64,000 nucleotides of DNA. Origin: an alpha proteobacterium U9-1i (GTDB taxonomy: Bacteria > Pseudomonadota > Alphaproteobacteria > Caulobacterales > Aquidulcibacteraceae). Under the pieces are notes generated by a model. That model saw only the letters and a list, made by a program, of their open reading frames with translations, had not been told where the DNA came from and ran no database searches. This document shows, piece after piece, positions 18,381 to 30,774 of this stretch. Position numbers and translations under genes: made by a program. The stretch lies in the NCBI GenBank assembly GCA_000974665.1, contig BBSY01000002.1:372001-436000 (forward strand). Direction: 5' to 3'. Every line of letters starts with the position of its first letter. Positions within the stretch are counted from its first letter, which is position 1.

Positions 18381-18443
18381 CGTCGGGCTGATTAAATCGC
18401 CGCAACGGAGAAGCGCCTTCGTTACGCCTTCGCATCGTGGCTG

Positions 18444-20309
18444 ATGCGCTCAGCAGGGGCCGGCAGAAAGCTGCGCCATATGGTTGATGAGGCGTTAACC
18501 AACCGCGCGCGAGTTTCGTGGGTCAGGCTCCTGCGACTCGTGACGCGTTCAATCCCCATCCTGCCCGCCGCTCTCGGCGCGATGCTGGCCGCCGCCGCCG
18601 CACCAAACGCGGCGTGGGCGGAAACGCCCGTCGTGATCGATGGCGTGAACAAGGAAACGCGCGAAGCCATCCTAGATCTCCTGCCCGATCGCGATGCGCC
18701 AGAAAGTTTGTTCGACGCCGAACGCATCGCCGAAGAGGCCGCTGCACGCGCAACGGCGTGGCTGCGCTCGGAGGGCTATTACGCGTCGGAAGTGATCCCG
18801 GAAGCGACGGAAACACCGCCTTCGGCGCGGCTCGTCATTCGTCCCGGAGACCGCTTCCGTTTCAGCGCGCCAACGCTTGTCTATGAAGGCGATCAACCCA
18901 CCAGCGAAACACAAGCGCTCGCCGCGCGCGCTATCGCGCCTGTGGCCGCCGAAGCGCCCGCGCGCGCCGCCGCGGTGCTGCAAGCTGAGGCCGACGCACT
19001 CGCCGCACTCGCCAACAATGGTTACGCGGAAGCCGCCGCAGGTCGCCGCAGCGTTGTCGTCGATCACGCGACGCAACGCGTGGATGTCGGCTTTACCCTC
19101 GCCGCCGGTCAACGCGTGCGCCTTGGCGAAATCCGCACCGAACCCGCCGGCGTTTTCCGCTCCGGCTTTCTGCGTCGGCTGCGCAATTGGAGCGAGGGCG
19201 AAACCTACTCGCCCGATCGCCTCGCTCAATTGCGTCGCGACCTGAGTTCCACGGGCGCGGTGTCGCGCGTTAACACACGACTTGAGCCCGCGAACGCCGA
19301 AGGCGTCAGCAACGTCGTGCTTGATATCGAGCCTGCGAAGCGCAACGCCTACGAGCTCGGCATCGGCTATTCCACAACCGAAGGCGTCGGCGTCGAAGGC
19401 GAATGGACGCGCCGCAACTTCAGCGGCCGGGCGGACTCGCTTACGCTCTCCGCAACGGCTGGCGAACTGACGCAAAGCCTGGGCATCGAATTGCTGCGCC
19501 CTCATGCTTCGGGCCTACAACGCGCCCAACGCTTCTTCGCCACCGCGCAACGCGAAGATTCCGTCGCGTTCACACAAAATAGCATCGCTATTGGTGGCGC
19601 GGTGGAATCCGCGCCGCGCATGCGCTTTGGCTTAAGTTACGGCGCCTCTCTAGCGGCAAATCAATACGAAAACGTGGGCGGCGGCGGCGTTGAGAACGCC
19701 GTCATCCTGTCGAGCTTCGGCAATCTGCGCCGTGACACCACCGACGTTCCGCTCGACCCACGCAACGGCGCGATCGCCGAGTTTCGCGCTGAACCTTCGG
19801 TGTCGACAGGCGACGCAACGCTCGGCTTTATCCGCACAACCGCTGAAGGCCGTATCTATGAAAGCTTCGGCCGGCGCGATCAGCTGACGCTCGCGGCGCG
19901 CGCGCGCGGCGGCTGGATCGAGGCGATCGCCGGCAGCGCCGAAGACGTGCCGCCGGACCGTCGATTCTACGCGGGCGGCGGCGGTTCCGTGCGCGGCTAC
20001 GAATACAATTCGATTTTTCCCGAACGCCGCGAACGGCTCGCTCTCGCGCCCGGCGGTCAAGGCTTGCTGGAAGGCTCGCTTGAGGCGCGATGGCGTTCCG
20101 AAGGCCCCTATGGCGCGGCACTGTTCATCGATGGTGGCAACGCCTTTGATGATTGGGGCAACGCCGCCGACCTCCGCTTCGGAGCAGGTGTCGGCTTTCG
20201 TTACGACCTTGGCTTCGCGCCGCTTCGCATCGATCTTGCCTTCCCGCTCGATCGCCGCGAGGACACGCCAAACTACGCGCTCTACATCAGCCTCGGTCAG
20301 GCGTTCTGA
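18444..20309 (+). CDS. tamA: Outer-membrane translocation and assembly protein TamA (Omp85 family)
   Basis: A 621-residue BamA/TamA-type protein. After a long N-terminal region with a signal-like segment ending PNAAWA, it has periplasmic POTRA domains (to about residue 330) and a C-terminal beta-barrel with the conserved RRFYAGGGGSVRGYEYNSI near residue 508. It ends in phenylalanine (ALYISLGQAF), as outer-membrane barrels do. TamA works with TamB in lipid transfer and outer-membrane protein assembly. An alternative start at 18480 would shorten the unusual N terminus. Its TGA overlaps the tamB ATG (TGATG). Confidence 0.9.
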   Translation: MRSAGAGRKLRHMVDEALTNRARVSWVRLLRLVTRSIPILPAALGAMLAAAAAPNAAWAETPVVIDGVNKETREAILDLLPDRDAPESLFDAERIAEEAAARATAWLRSEGYYASEVIPEATETPPSARLVIRPGDRFRFSAPTLVYEGDQPTSETQALAARAIAPVAAEAPARAAAVLQAEADALAALANNGYAEAAAGRRSVVVDHATQRVDVGFTLAAGQRVRLGEIRTEPAGVFRSGFLRRLRNWSEGETYSPDRLAQLRRDLSSTGAVSRVNTRLEPANAEGVSNVVLDIEPAKRNAYELGIGYSTTEGVGVEGEWTRRNFSGRADSLTLSATAGELTQSLGIELLRPHASGLQRAQRFFATAQREDSVAFTQNSIAIGGAVESAPRMRFGLSYGASLAANQYENVGGGGVENAVILSSFGNLRRDTTDVPLDPRNGAIAEFRAEPSVSTGDATLGFIRTTAEGRIYESFGRRDQLTLAARARGGWIEAIAGSAEDVPPDRRFYAGGGGSVRGYEYNSIFPERRERLALAPGGQGLLEGSLEARWRSEGPYGAALFIDGGNAFDDWGNAADLRFGAGVGFRYDLGFAPLRIDLAFPLDRREDTPNYALYISLGQAF

Positions 20310-23300
20310 TGACGGAGGAAACGCACACCGCGGGCCTGATCGAACCACCGCCGGAATCGCCGCGCAAACGCAGCCGCCGCCGGTATTTCGCGGCACTCGG
20401 CGCGGTGGTCGCGGCGGGTGGCGCGGCGATCACGCTGGGCCCGGCCGCGCCCTGGTTCGTCGAACACTTCGCAGACAATCAACGCATTTGGCGTTTGGGC
20501 ACATTGCAGCTCGAAGGCGTCAGTGGCGATTGGGTCGGTGCGCTCCACGTCGAACGTTTGGCGCTCGAAGATGCAGACGGCGTCTGGATTGAAGCGACGG
20601 ATGTCACCCTCGATTGGCGCCCGTTTGATCTCTTCGGCGGCGTTCGCATCGACGGCGCACACGCTGCCGCCATCACAATTCTCCGACAGCCCATCCTCAC
20701 CGAACGCAAGCCGCCCACCGGGGCCGGCGTCGATGCACACGTCAACGGCATTCGCGTCGGCGATCTGCACATCGCCGAAGCGGTGTTCGGCGAGGACGCA
20801 CACTTCACGCTCGATCTCAGTCTCGGCGTCGAAAGCAAGGCGCTGAGTCAGCTAAACCTGAACCTCCGCCGGCTCGATTCCGAAGCAGATCGTGCGCTGG
20901 TGGTCTACGACGCAAACCGTGCAAGCGCGCTCTCCGCAGATGTAGAAGGCCAGCCAGGCGGCATTCTCTCGCGGGCGCTCGGCGTGCCCGAGCAGAGCGT
21001 GCGTCTCACGGCAACGGGCGAAGGCGGCGCCGAAGCGGGCGCTGCGGCGTTCGGCGGCTCCATTGGCGAGGATCAGCTCACACGCGGCGATTTGCGCTGG
21101 ACCCAAACCGGGTGGTCCCTTAACGCAACTGCGCGGCTCGGCGTACTTCCGCAAACCGCGACAATCGCCCAGCGCATCGGCGCATCGGTCGCGCTCAACG
21201 CCAACGGCGCGCGGCGCGGCGCATTCACCGCTCACGCTGAAACGCCGTTCCTCGCCGTCGATCTCGGCGGCGCGTTTGACGACGACCTCGCGCTCGACGG
21301 ACCCGCCCGCTTCACCGCCAGCACCAATCGCGCCTCCGACATCGCCCGAGAATCTCCCTTCGAAATCGGCGCAGCCACGCTGTCGGGCGAACTGCGCCAG
21401 CTCAACGGCACAACCGCCATTCAGGGCGATCTCGACATCCGCCAGATCGAAGCGCTTGGTCGTCGCGCACGGCTGGCTGGACCAATCGAAGCGGCCCTCT
21501 CCGCGGATCGCTTTACGCTCGAGGCCGATCTGCGCGCGCCTGCTGGCCTGGATGCGCTTTACGCCAACGCACGCCTCCAAACGCAACTCCATTACGACCG
21601 CGGCGATCAACGATTCGAACTCACCCGCGCCGCACTCAACGGCGACGCTTTGGCGCTCGATGCGCAAGGTTGGGTCAACGGCGAGAACGGCGAATTCTCC
21701 GGCGCGTGGCGTCTCAAGCAGATCGCCGCCATCGCCAACGATTTGCGCGGGGAGGTCGCCGGCAATTGGCGCGCCTTCGCCGTGCCGCGCGAAGCAGACG
21801 ACGATCGTGTCTGGGCGATCGCCGCGGATGGCCAGGGCGCGCGCGTCAGCGGTGCGCCGGAGATCATCCCGCAATTGCTCGGCGCGACGCCGAACCTCGA
21901 CGCGCGCCTAGCGTACGAGAATGGCGGCATCACCGTTCAGCACGCCCGCGTAAATGGCGCTCAGCTGCGCGCCGGCGCCACCGGCCGCATCGTGCGCGGC
22001 CAAGCCGATCTCGCACTCGAAGCGTCTGCGCGCGGCCCGCTCAATCTCGGCGATGCGATCATCAGCGGCGCCGGCGACGTCACCGGACGCCTCACTGGCG
22101 CCATTGCGCGCCCCACGCTCGCCGCGCGCGCGCAATTCGCCGGCTTCACCGCCGGCGGCGTGACCATCGACAACCCGATCATCAATTTCACGCTCGCGCC
22201 GAGCGGCAATACCTATCGAGGCCATGCCGAGGTTCAAGGCAGCGTCGCCGGCCAAGCGCTGAACGCGAACGCCGACGTCGGCATCGCCGGCGCGTCACTG
22301 GCGTTGGACAATCTCGTCGCCCAAGCCGGCAAACTCGAAGCCAGCGGTCGCGCGACGCTCTCGCCAGCGGGCGTTGACGCGCAGCTCGCGCTCTCAGGTT
22401 CGCTCGACGGGCTCACGCCTGGCATAACCGGTCGCGTTGATGGCGCCGCAACACTGACGCCGGACACAATCCAGATCACCGCCACGATCGCCGACGCCCG
22501 CGCGGGCGATCTCTTCATTCGCGCCGCGGCCGTGCAAGCCAGCGGCCCCTACAGCAACATCCAGGGCACAATTGATCTGCGCGGACGCCTGCGCCAGGCG
22601 CCACTGCGCTTCAATGGCGCCATGCAAATTGCCGCCGGCGATGGAACGACGCGCGCCAGCATCACCGGCCAAGGCGCGCTCGCTGGCGTCGACATCGCCA
22701 CGCGTGCGCCGATCAGCGCCACATGGACGGACGCCGCCACCTATGGCGCGCTCAACATAGCCATAGGCGACGGCGCGTTGAACGCGGAATGGACCGAGCG
22801 CGGCCGCAACTTGACGGGCAGCGCCACGATCGAAGACGCGCCGATCGCCCCGCTCGCAGCGATCTGGGGCGAAACCGCGACGGGCCGCATCGATGGGCGC
22901 TTCAACCTGGCCAACCAAGGCGAGGGCCTCGCCGGAAACGCCGACCTGCGCTTCGAGGACGCCCGCTTTGCCGGGCGCCAACGTGGAACGTTGGATATGC
23001 ACGTCGTTGCAAGCCTGTCGCCGGACCGTTTGCAAACCACTATCGACGCCGCTTCAAGCGACGGCCTACGCGCGCGCTTCGAGGCAAACGCACCGGTCAC
23101 CACAAGCGTATCTCCCATCCGCGTTGCGCTGACGCCGGAACGCAGCGGCCGCGCGACCTGGCAGGTCCATGGCCCCGCCGACACGTTGTTCGCGGCCGCC
23201 CGCCTCACCGATCAACAGCTCACCGGGCAACTCGATGGCGAAGGTGAACTTATTTTTGGCGCTGGCTCGCTCACTGGCGACGGCCGAATCCAGATCGCTG

Positions 23301-24418
23301 GCGGGCGCTTCGAAGACAAGTTGAGCGGCATCATCCTCACCAACCTCGACGCCGAAGTTTCCATCGGCGAGCGCGGCGTGAACATCGAGCGCTTCACGGC
23401 GAGCGCGCCTACAGGCGGACGGCTCACCGTGACAGGCGGCAGCGCCAATCCGCAGGAGGGCCGCATCGCCGTAAACATCGACACTATGCGTGTCGTCAAC
23501 CGCCCGGATGCCCGCGCGCAGGCGTCGGGCGAACTCGCGCTGCAATGGCGGGGCCTGGATTCCTCGCTCTCCGGCGCGCTGAACATCATTTCAGCGGATT
23601 TGAACATCGCCCAGAACCCCGAAGCCGGTATCCCGACGCTCGACGTGATCGAGATCAACCGACCCGACCAGGAAGATGAGAGCACCGAGGCGCCACCGAT
23701 CGCGCCGCGCACGCACGCGACGACGTTCGATGTTCGCGTACGCGCGCCGGCGCGCGTGTTCACGCGCGGCCGCGGTGTTGAGGCCGAATGGTCGCTTGAT
23801 CTTCGCCTCGCCGGCACGAGCGCCAAGCCCCTGCTTTATGGCGAAGCCAACGCCATTCGCGGCCAACTCGCTCTCTCCGGCCAGCCATTCGACATTGAAA
23901 GCGGCCGTATCGCCTTCAATGGCGATCCGCTCGATGCGCGGATCGATTTAAGCGCCCAGCGCGACACCGCTGACCTAACCGCACGCATCGTACTCTCCGG
24001 CACTGCCCAAGATCCCGACGTCACCCTCAGCTCCGATCCCGCTCTGCCCGAGGACGAAATCCTTCCGCAGGTTCTGTTCGGACGCTCCGTCGCCGATCTC
24101 TCCGCCATCGAGGCCGCGCAGATCGCAGCGGCCCTCGCCTCGCTCTCGGGCCGGGCGTCGTTCGACCTGGTGGACGCCGCACGCGCGGCCGCTGGCCTCG
24201 ATCGCTTCAACGTGCGCCAGGACGAAAGTGGCGGCTTCCTTGTCGCCGGCGGCGTCTACCTCACGCGCGACGTGTACGTGGAAGTCGGCCGCACCGGCCT
24301 CGGCCAAGCATCGACGCGCGTTGAATGGACCATCCGCCCGCGTCTCGTGCTGATCACCAGCTTCCTCGGCAACGGCGACCAGCGCGCGTCCGTGCGCTGG
24401 CGCCGGGAAACTGATTAA
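20309..24418 (+). CDS. tamB: TamB, inner-membrane-anchored translocation/assembly protein
   Basis: A protein of about 1369 residues. One N-terminal membrane anchor (about 27-45, YFAALGAVVAAGGAAITLG) is followed by a very long beta-rich periplasmic stretch with many repeats of Ala/Gly-rich strands, and the C-terminal TamB (DUF490) domain. The latter includes EDEILPQVLFGRSV near residue 1250 and a final arginine-rich strand. TamB forms a hydrophobic groove bridging inner and outer membranes. The start is set by the TGATG overlap with tamA; an open frame extends upstream but only inside tamA. Confidence 0.92.
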   Translation: MTEETHTAGLIEPPPESPRKRSRRRYFAALGAVVAAGGAAITLGPAAPWFVEHFADNQRIWRLGTLQLEGVSGDWVGALHVERLALEDADGVWIEATDVTLDWRPFDLFGGVRIDGAHAAAITILRQPILTERKPPTGAGVDAHVNGIRVGDLHIAEAVFGEDAHFTLDLSLGVESKALSQLNLNLRRLDSEADRALVVYDANRASALSADVEGQPGGILSRALGVPEQSVRLTATGEGGAEAGAAAFGGSIGEDQLTRGDLRWTQTGWSLNATARLGVLPQTATIAQRIGASVALNANGARRGAFTAHAETPFLAVDLGGAFDDDLALDGPARFTASTNRASDIARESPFEIGAATLSGELRQLNGTTAIQGDLDIRQIEALGRRARLAGPIEAALSADRFTLEADLRAPAGLDALYANARLQTQLHYDRGDQRFELTRAALNGDALALDAQGWVNGENGEFSGAWRLKQIAAIANDLRGEVAGNWRAFAVPREADDDRVWAIAADGQGARVSGAPEIIPQLLGATPNLDARLAYENGGITVQHARVNGAQLRAGATGRIVRGQADLALEASARGPLNLGDAIISGAGDVTGRLTGAIARPTLAARAQFAGFTAGGVTIDNPIINFTLAPSGNTYRGHAEVQGSVAGQALNANADVGIAGASLALDNLVAQAGKLEASGRATLSPAGVDAQLALSGSLDGLTPGITGRVDGAATLTPDTIQITATIADARAGDLFIRAAAVQASGPYSNIQGTIDLRGRLRQAPLRFNGAMQIAAGDGTTRASITGQGALAGVDIATRAPISATWTDAATYGALNIAIGDGALNAEWTERGRNLTGSATIEDAPIAPLAAIWGETATGRIDGRFNLANQGEGLAGNADLRFEDARFAGRQRGTLDMHVVASLSPDRLQTTIDAASSDGLRARFEANAPVTTSVSPIRVALTPERSGRATWQVHGPADTLFAAARLTDQQLTGQLDGEGELIFGAGSLTGDGRIQIAGGRFEDKLSGIILTNLDAEVSIGERGVNIERFTASAPTGGRLTVTGGSANPQEGRIAVNIDTMRVVNRPDARAQASGELALQWRGLDSSLSGALNIISADLNIAQNPEAGIPTLDVIEINRPDQEDESTEAPPIAPRTHATTFDVRVRAPARVFTRGRGVEAEWSLDLRLAGTSAKPLLYGEANAIRGQLALSGQPFDIESGRIAFNGDPLDARIDLSAQRDTADLTARIVLSGTAQDPDVTLSSDPALPEDEILPQVLFGRSVADLSAIEAAQIAAALASLSGRASFDLVDAARAAAGLDRFNVRQDESGGFLVAGGVYLTRDVYVEVGRTGLGQASTRVEWTIRPRLVLITSFLGNGDQRASVRWRRETD

Positions 24419-26691
<2,273 letters not shown>

Positions 26692-26738
26692 GCCGTACTG
26701 GGTTGGCGCATCCCGCCTGTCGGCCTAGATCAAGCGCT

Positions 26739-28010
26739 ATGGACGACGCCTCTTCCACCCTCGCCACCGAGATGCGCGCGCTTGGTGTTCGCGCCCGCGC
26801 AGCGGCGAAAGCCGTGCGCGACGCGACGTTTGAGACGCGCACCGCGGCGCTCAAGGCGATGGCGCTTCAGCTTCGTCAGCGTGCGGGCGCCATCCTCGCC
26901 GCCAACGCCGAAGATGTAACCCGCGGGCGCGCCAACGGTTTGGCCGAAAGCTTCATCGATCGCCTTGCGCTTGATGCAAAGCGGCTTGAGGGCATCGCCG
27001 GCGCAGTTGAAGTCGTGGCCGCGCAACCCGATCCGGTCGGCGCGACAATGGCGGATTGGACGCAAGCCAATGGTTTGCGCTTTCAACGCGTGCGCACGCC
27101 GATCGGCGTCATCGGCATGATCTTCGAAAGCCGCCCCAACGTGGCCGCCGACGCAAGCGCGCTGGCCCTGCGCGCTGGCAATGTCGTGATCCTGCGCGGC
27201 GGCTCAGACAGCGCCAACAGCGTCACAGCCATTGGCGAAGCGATCCGCGCGGCGCTCGCTGAAACGGGCTTGCCAGAAGCCGCCGTGCAGATTGTGCCAA
27301 GCCGCGATCGCGCCGCGGTGGGCATGATGCTCGCGGGCCTCGACGGCGCGATAGATGTCATCATTCCGCGGGGCGGCAAGTCATTGGTGGAGCGTGTGCA
27401 AAGCGAAGCACGCGTTCCGGTGTTCGCGCACCTCGAAGGCATCTGCCATACCTACGTCCACGCCGCCGCCAAGCCACACGAGGCGATCGCCCTCGTCGTC
27501 AACGCCAAGATGCGGCGCGTTTCCGTGTGCGGCGCAACGGAGACGCTGCTGATTGATCGCGCCATCGCGCCAGACCTGTTGCCCAAAATCGCATCCGCCC
27601 TCGTACAAACCGGTTGCGAACTGCGTGGCGATGCCGAAGCGCGCGCCATCGTCGAGATGGATAGCGCCACCGAAGCCGATTGGCGCACCGAATATCTGGC
27701 GCCCATCCTATCCGTGCGCGTGGTCGGCGGAGTCGACGACGCCATTGCACACATCGCTCAGTACGGCTCGCAGCACACCGAGTGCATCGTCACCGAAGAT
27801 CAGCCGACGGCGGACAAGTTCCTGCGCGAGGTCGACAGCGCCATCGTATTGCACAACGCCTCGACGCAATTCGCCGATGGCGGCGAATTCGGCTTCGGCG
27901 GCGAGATCGGCATCGCCACTGGCCGCTTGCACGCGCGCGGGCCCGTTGGCGCCGAACAACTCACCACATTCAAGTATATCGTGCGCGGCAGCGGACAAAC
28001 GCGCCCGTGA
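26739..28010 (+). CDS. proA: Gamma-glutamyl phosphate reductase
   Basis: Second step of proline synthesis: NADPH-dependent reduction of glutamyl phosphate. About 423 residues from the ATG at 26739, with an aldehyde-dehydrogenase fold, FESRPNVAADASALALRAGN, and the catalytic cysteine in RRVSVCGATETLL near residue 265. The N-terminal extension of the open frame upstream of 26739 lacks homology. The stop overlaps the probable GTG start of nadD. Confidence 0.95.
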   Translation: MDDASSTLATEMRALGVRARAAAKAVRDATFETRTAALKAMALQLRQRAGAILAANAEDVTRGRANGLAESFIDRLALDAKRLEGIAGAVEVVAAQPDPVGATMADWTQANGLRFQRVRTPIGVIGMIFESRPNVAADASALALRAGNVVILRGGSDSANSVTAIGEAIRAALAETGLPEAAVQIVPSRDRAAVGMMLAGLDGAIDVIIPRGGKSLVERVQSEARVPVFAHLEGICHTYVHAAAKPHEAIALVVNAKMRRVSVCGATETLLIDRAIAPDLLPKIASALVQTGCELRGDAEARAIVEMDSATEADWRTEYLAPILSVRVVGGVDDAIAHIAQYGSQHTECIVTEDQPTADKFLREVDSAIVLHNASTQFADGGEFGFGGEIGIATGRLHARGPVGAEQLTTFKYIVRGSGQTRP

Positions 28011-28558
28011 GACGCGGCCTGCCCCTCGCTTATCCCGGCATGAAGATCGGTCTCTTCGGCGGCACCTTCGACCCCGCGCATGAAGGCCACGCGCACGTCG
28101 CGGAAACCGCGCTGAAGCGCTTGCGGCTTGACCGCATCTGGTGGCTGGTCACGCCGCAAAATCCGCTGAAGCCGCAATCGAGCCCGCTGGCAACGCGCAT
28201 GAAATCCGCTGGGGCGATGGCGCATGGCTCAAAGCACGTCGTCACCGATCTCGAGAGCCGGCTCGGACGCCATTATACGTTCGAGACGTTGCGCGCTTTG
28301 AAGGCGATCTATCCCGGCGTGCGTTTCACCTTTGTCATGGGCGCCGACAACCTCGCCAACTTCCGCCAGTGGAAAAATTGGCGGGAGGTGGCTTACGCCG
28401 CGCCTATCGCCATCGTCGCCCGGCCCGGCGTCCCGGCGCGGGACAAGGCCCGGATGCCCCGCACTTGGACCTGGCTTTCGGCGCGCCACCATACCCAATC
28501 TTCCACTGCCATTCGGGCTCGAAAGCGCCAGGCAGTGGCGAACCGGAAGCCAGGATGA
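28007..28558 (+). CDS. nadD: Nicotinate-nucleotide adenylyltransferase
   Basis: Makes deamido-NAD from nicotinate mononucleotide and ATP. The nucleotidyltransferase motif GLFGGTFDPAHEGH lies near the N terminus and the SSTAIRAR motif near the C terminus. Two starts are possible. The GTG at 28007 overlaps the proA stop as GTGA and gives the leader VRRGLPLAYPGM seen in related proteins. The ATG at 28040 is 11 codons in. The protein of about 183 residues runs 14 residues past the STAIR motif and is slightly short overall. The gene order to rsfS is usual. Confidence 0.85.
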   Translation: MRRGLPLAYPGMKIGLFGGTFDPAHEGHAHVAETALKRLRLDRIWWLVTPQNPLKPQSSPLATRMKSAGAMAHGSKHVVTDLESRLGRHYTFETLRALKAIYPGVRFTFVMGADNLANFRQWKNWREVAYAAPIAIVARPGVPARDKARMPRTWTWLSARHHTQSSTAIRARKRQAVANRKPG

Positions 28559-28679
28559 TACGTTGGCGCTCAGAGCGGCAGCAGAAGGAACCTCGAACCT
28601 GTCACCGGAAATGAAACGCGCCCCAGCCTCGACCCCCTCCGGGTTAGGCCAGCGCCAAGGCCCCCGCCCGGCTTCGGGC

Positions 28680-29024
28680 ATGGACGCCGACACCGCCTCG
28701 CGGATTATCCTGTCCTCACTTGAGGACGATAAAGCCGAGGACATCCTCGCCATCGACATCCGCGGCAAATCCTCCTTCGCAGACATGCTGGTGGTGGCCT
28801 CCGGCCGCTCCTCGCGCCACGTCGGCGCGCTGGCCGATCACGTCATGCGCAAGCTGGCGGAAGCGGGCGCGAAGGAAATCAAGGTGGAAGGCCTGCCGCA
28901 TGGCGATTGGGTGCTGATCGACGCCGGCGATGTGGTCGTGCACCTGTTCCGGCCCGAGGTCCGCAGCTTCTACAACATTGAAAAGATTTGGGGCGCGGCC
29001 GCCTCACCGTCGCTCCAGAGCTAA
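28680..29024 (+). CDS. rsfS: Ribosomal silencing factor RsfS
   Basis: Binds ribosomal protein uL14 and blocks subunit joining in starvation. A 114-residue protein with the core DDKAEDILAIDIRGKSSFAD, SGRSSRHVGALADHV and the C-terminal HLFRPEVRSFYNIEKIW. The ATG at 28680 gives the usual N terminus. An in-frame ATG at 28611 would add 23 proline-rich residues. No strong ribosome-binding site favours either. rlmH starts right after the stop. Confidence 0.9.
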   Translation: MDADTASRIILSSLEDDKAEDILAIDIRGKSSFADMLVVASGRSSRHVGALADHVMRKLAEAGAKEIKVEGLPHGDWVLIDAGDVVVHLFRPEVRSFYNIEKIWGAAASPSLQS

Positions 29025-29495
29025 GTGCGCATCCTGATCGCCGCCGTCGGCCGCCTGCGGGGCGGCCCGGAGGCGGAGCTCGCCGCCGACTATGTGGCGC
29101 GCGCCGCGGCAGCCGGCCGGGGCCTTGGGTTCAAGGCCGTGGAGTTAGTCGAGGTTGAAGGCAAGCCCGCAGGCGACCAGCGGGCCGAAGCGGTCGCCCT
29201 ATTTCGAGCCACCCCAGACGACGCCCGGAAAATCCTGCTCGACGAACGCGGCGCCGAATGGGCCAGCCGCCAATTGGCCGAGAAGCTCGCCCGCTGGCGC
29301 GATGATGGTGTCCCTTCCGCCTGCTTCTGGATCGGCGGTGCAGACGGCGCCTCCCAGGGCGTGAAGGATCAAGCCGACGAGAAACTTGCCTTTGGCCGAC
29401 AAACTTGGCCGCATCGTCTCGTTCGCGTGATGATTTCCGAGCAGATTTACCGGGCTGTGACCATTTTGAGCGGTAATCCCTATCACCGGGACTGA
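29025..29495 (+). CDS. rlmH: 23S rRNA (pseudouridine1915-N3)-methyltransferase RlmH
   Basis: A 156-residue SPOUT methyltransferase acting on assembled ribosomes. MRILIAAVGRLRGGPEAEL leads in, with LDERGAEWASRQLA and the SAM knot FWIGGADGASQGVK. The C terminus LVRVMISEQIYRAVTILSGNPYHRD is diagnostic. The GTG start follows the rsfS TAA with no gap. The usual order rsfS-rlmH is kept. Confidence 0.95.
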   Translation: MRILIAAVGRLRGGPEAELAADYVARAAAAGRGLGFKAVELVEVEGKPAGDQRAEAVALFRATPDDARKILLDERGAEWASRQLAEKLARWRDDGVPSACFWIGGADGASQGVKDQADEKLAFGRQTWPHRLVRVMISEQIYRAVTILSGNPYHRD

Positions 29496-29538
29496 AACGA
29501 TCCCGGCGTAAAGCCCACAATTGGGCTCGGTGTTTGGG

Positions 29539-30702
29539 ATGGTGGTTATGACTCACGGCGCGCTCCGCGCCGGGACCCTCGCTTTCATGGCGGGGGTGCT
29601 CGCTGTGTGTGCTGGGGTGGCTTACGCCCAACCCGCGCGCACCCTCAACCAGGTCGAGCGTGACCGCCGCGCGCAAAGCGCGCGCGCCGAGCGCCTGCGC
29701 GAACAAGCCAACGCCGCCCGTGACGAAGTCGCCCTGCTTGACCGCCGCTTGGTGGATTCGAGCCGCCGTCGCACGGAGGCCGAAGCCGCCGCCGCCGATG
29801 CCGAGGAGCGCCTCGCCGCGCTTCGCCTGCGCATGGAGGCGGAGGGCGCCCGCTACCAGCATGGCCGGGACGCCTTCGAGTCCGCGCTAATCGCCGCCGC
29901 TTTTTCCGCGCGCCGGGTCGAGCACACCGCCAGCCGCGCCGGCATCTTTGCCCGCGCCGCAGCGCCCGCTCTCCACGCCGACATGCGGAAAACCGCGCGC
30001 TCACTTGAGGAAGCCCGCACGCTCGATCAGCAGATCGCCGAGGAGCAACAAATAATTCTCGCCGCCCAGACAGCGATCGACGAAGAGCGCACCGAGCTCG
30101 CGTCGCTGCTGGCGAGACGCCGCGCCGTGCAGCGCACCTTGGTCGCGGACGCCACGGCCGCCGAACGCCGTGTCCGCCAGCTTACCGCCGAAGCGCGCAC
30201 ATTGCGTGAGCTCGCAGATCGCGTTCAGCGCGCCTCAACCACGACGAGACGCACCGCGCCATCGACGAGCGGGACCGGAACCATCCCCGCCGCGTGGCTC
30301 GCGCCGGCCTCTGGCTCTGTGACCCAAGCGTTTGGACAGAGAGTCGCTGGCGGCCCCGCCGCGCAAGGCGCGACCGTTCGAACGCGCGCCGGTGTGCAGG
30401 TCGTCGCACCCGCAGCAGGCGAAGTCGCCTATTCGGGGGAATTCCGCTCATACGGCCAAGTCTTGATCCTTAACCTAGACGGTGGTTACGCTGTGGTTCT
30501 CACCGGCTTGGACGTGGTTCGCGCCCGCGTCGGAGAGCGCGTACAAGCTGGCCAAGCCGTGGGCGAAATGCCCAACACCACAGACGCGGCGCCGGAATTG
30601 TATGTGGAGGTGAGACGGAACGGGCAACCGGTCGATCCCGCACGCTGGCTTTCTGCACGTGGAGTGCAAGCGGCAGGTGCGCCGAGGGCTGATTCCGGTT
30701 AG
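29539..30702 (+). CDS. EnvC-like murein hydrolase activator with degenerate M23 (LytM) domain
   Basis: A secreted protein of about 387 residues: signal segment ending GVAYA, a long coiled-coil region (about 25-240, rich in Arg, Ala, Glu) and a C-terminal LytM-type domain. The zinc ligands expected in active M23 peptidases are missing: GYAVVLTGLD replaces the usual GYxTxYxHL, and LYVEVRRNG replaces LHFEIRRNG. That fits an amidase activator like EnvC, not an endopeptidase. The start codon is uncertain (TTG 29521, ATG 29539 or 29548). It precedes ctpA, a common order. Confidence 0.85.
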   Translation: MVVMTHGALRAGTLAFMAGVLAVCAGVAYAQPARTLNQVERDRRAQSARAERLREQANAARDEVALLDRRLVDSSRRRTEAEAAAADAEERLAALRLRMEAEGARYQHGRDAFESALIAAAFSARRVEHTASRAGIFARAAAPALHADMRKTARSLEEARTLDQQIAEEQQIILAAQTAIDEERTELASLLARRRAVQRTLVADATAAERRVRQLTAEARTLRELADRVQRASTTTRRTAPSTSGTGTIPAAWLAPASGSVTQAFGQRVAGGPAAQGATVRTRAGVQVVAPAAGEVAYSGEFRSYGQVLILNLDGGYAVVLTGLDVVRARVGERVQAGQAVGEMPNTTDAAPELYVEVRRNGQPVDPARWLSARGVQAAGAPRADSG

Positions 30703-30774
30703 AAGAACAGGAACTCTTGGGATGACCCACGGGTTCCAAACTAACATGCGCCGCGGGCGCGGGGAGAGCGGAAC

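Noticed and set aside
28332-28679. Possible frameshift at the C terminus of nadD or a longer RsfS
   Set aside because: The nadD frame already ends with the proper SSTAIRAR motif, so no frameshift is needed; the upstream part of the rsfS frame lies inside nadD in another frame.
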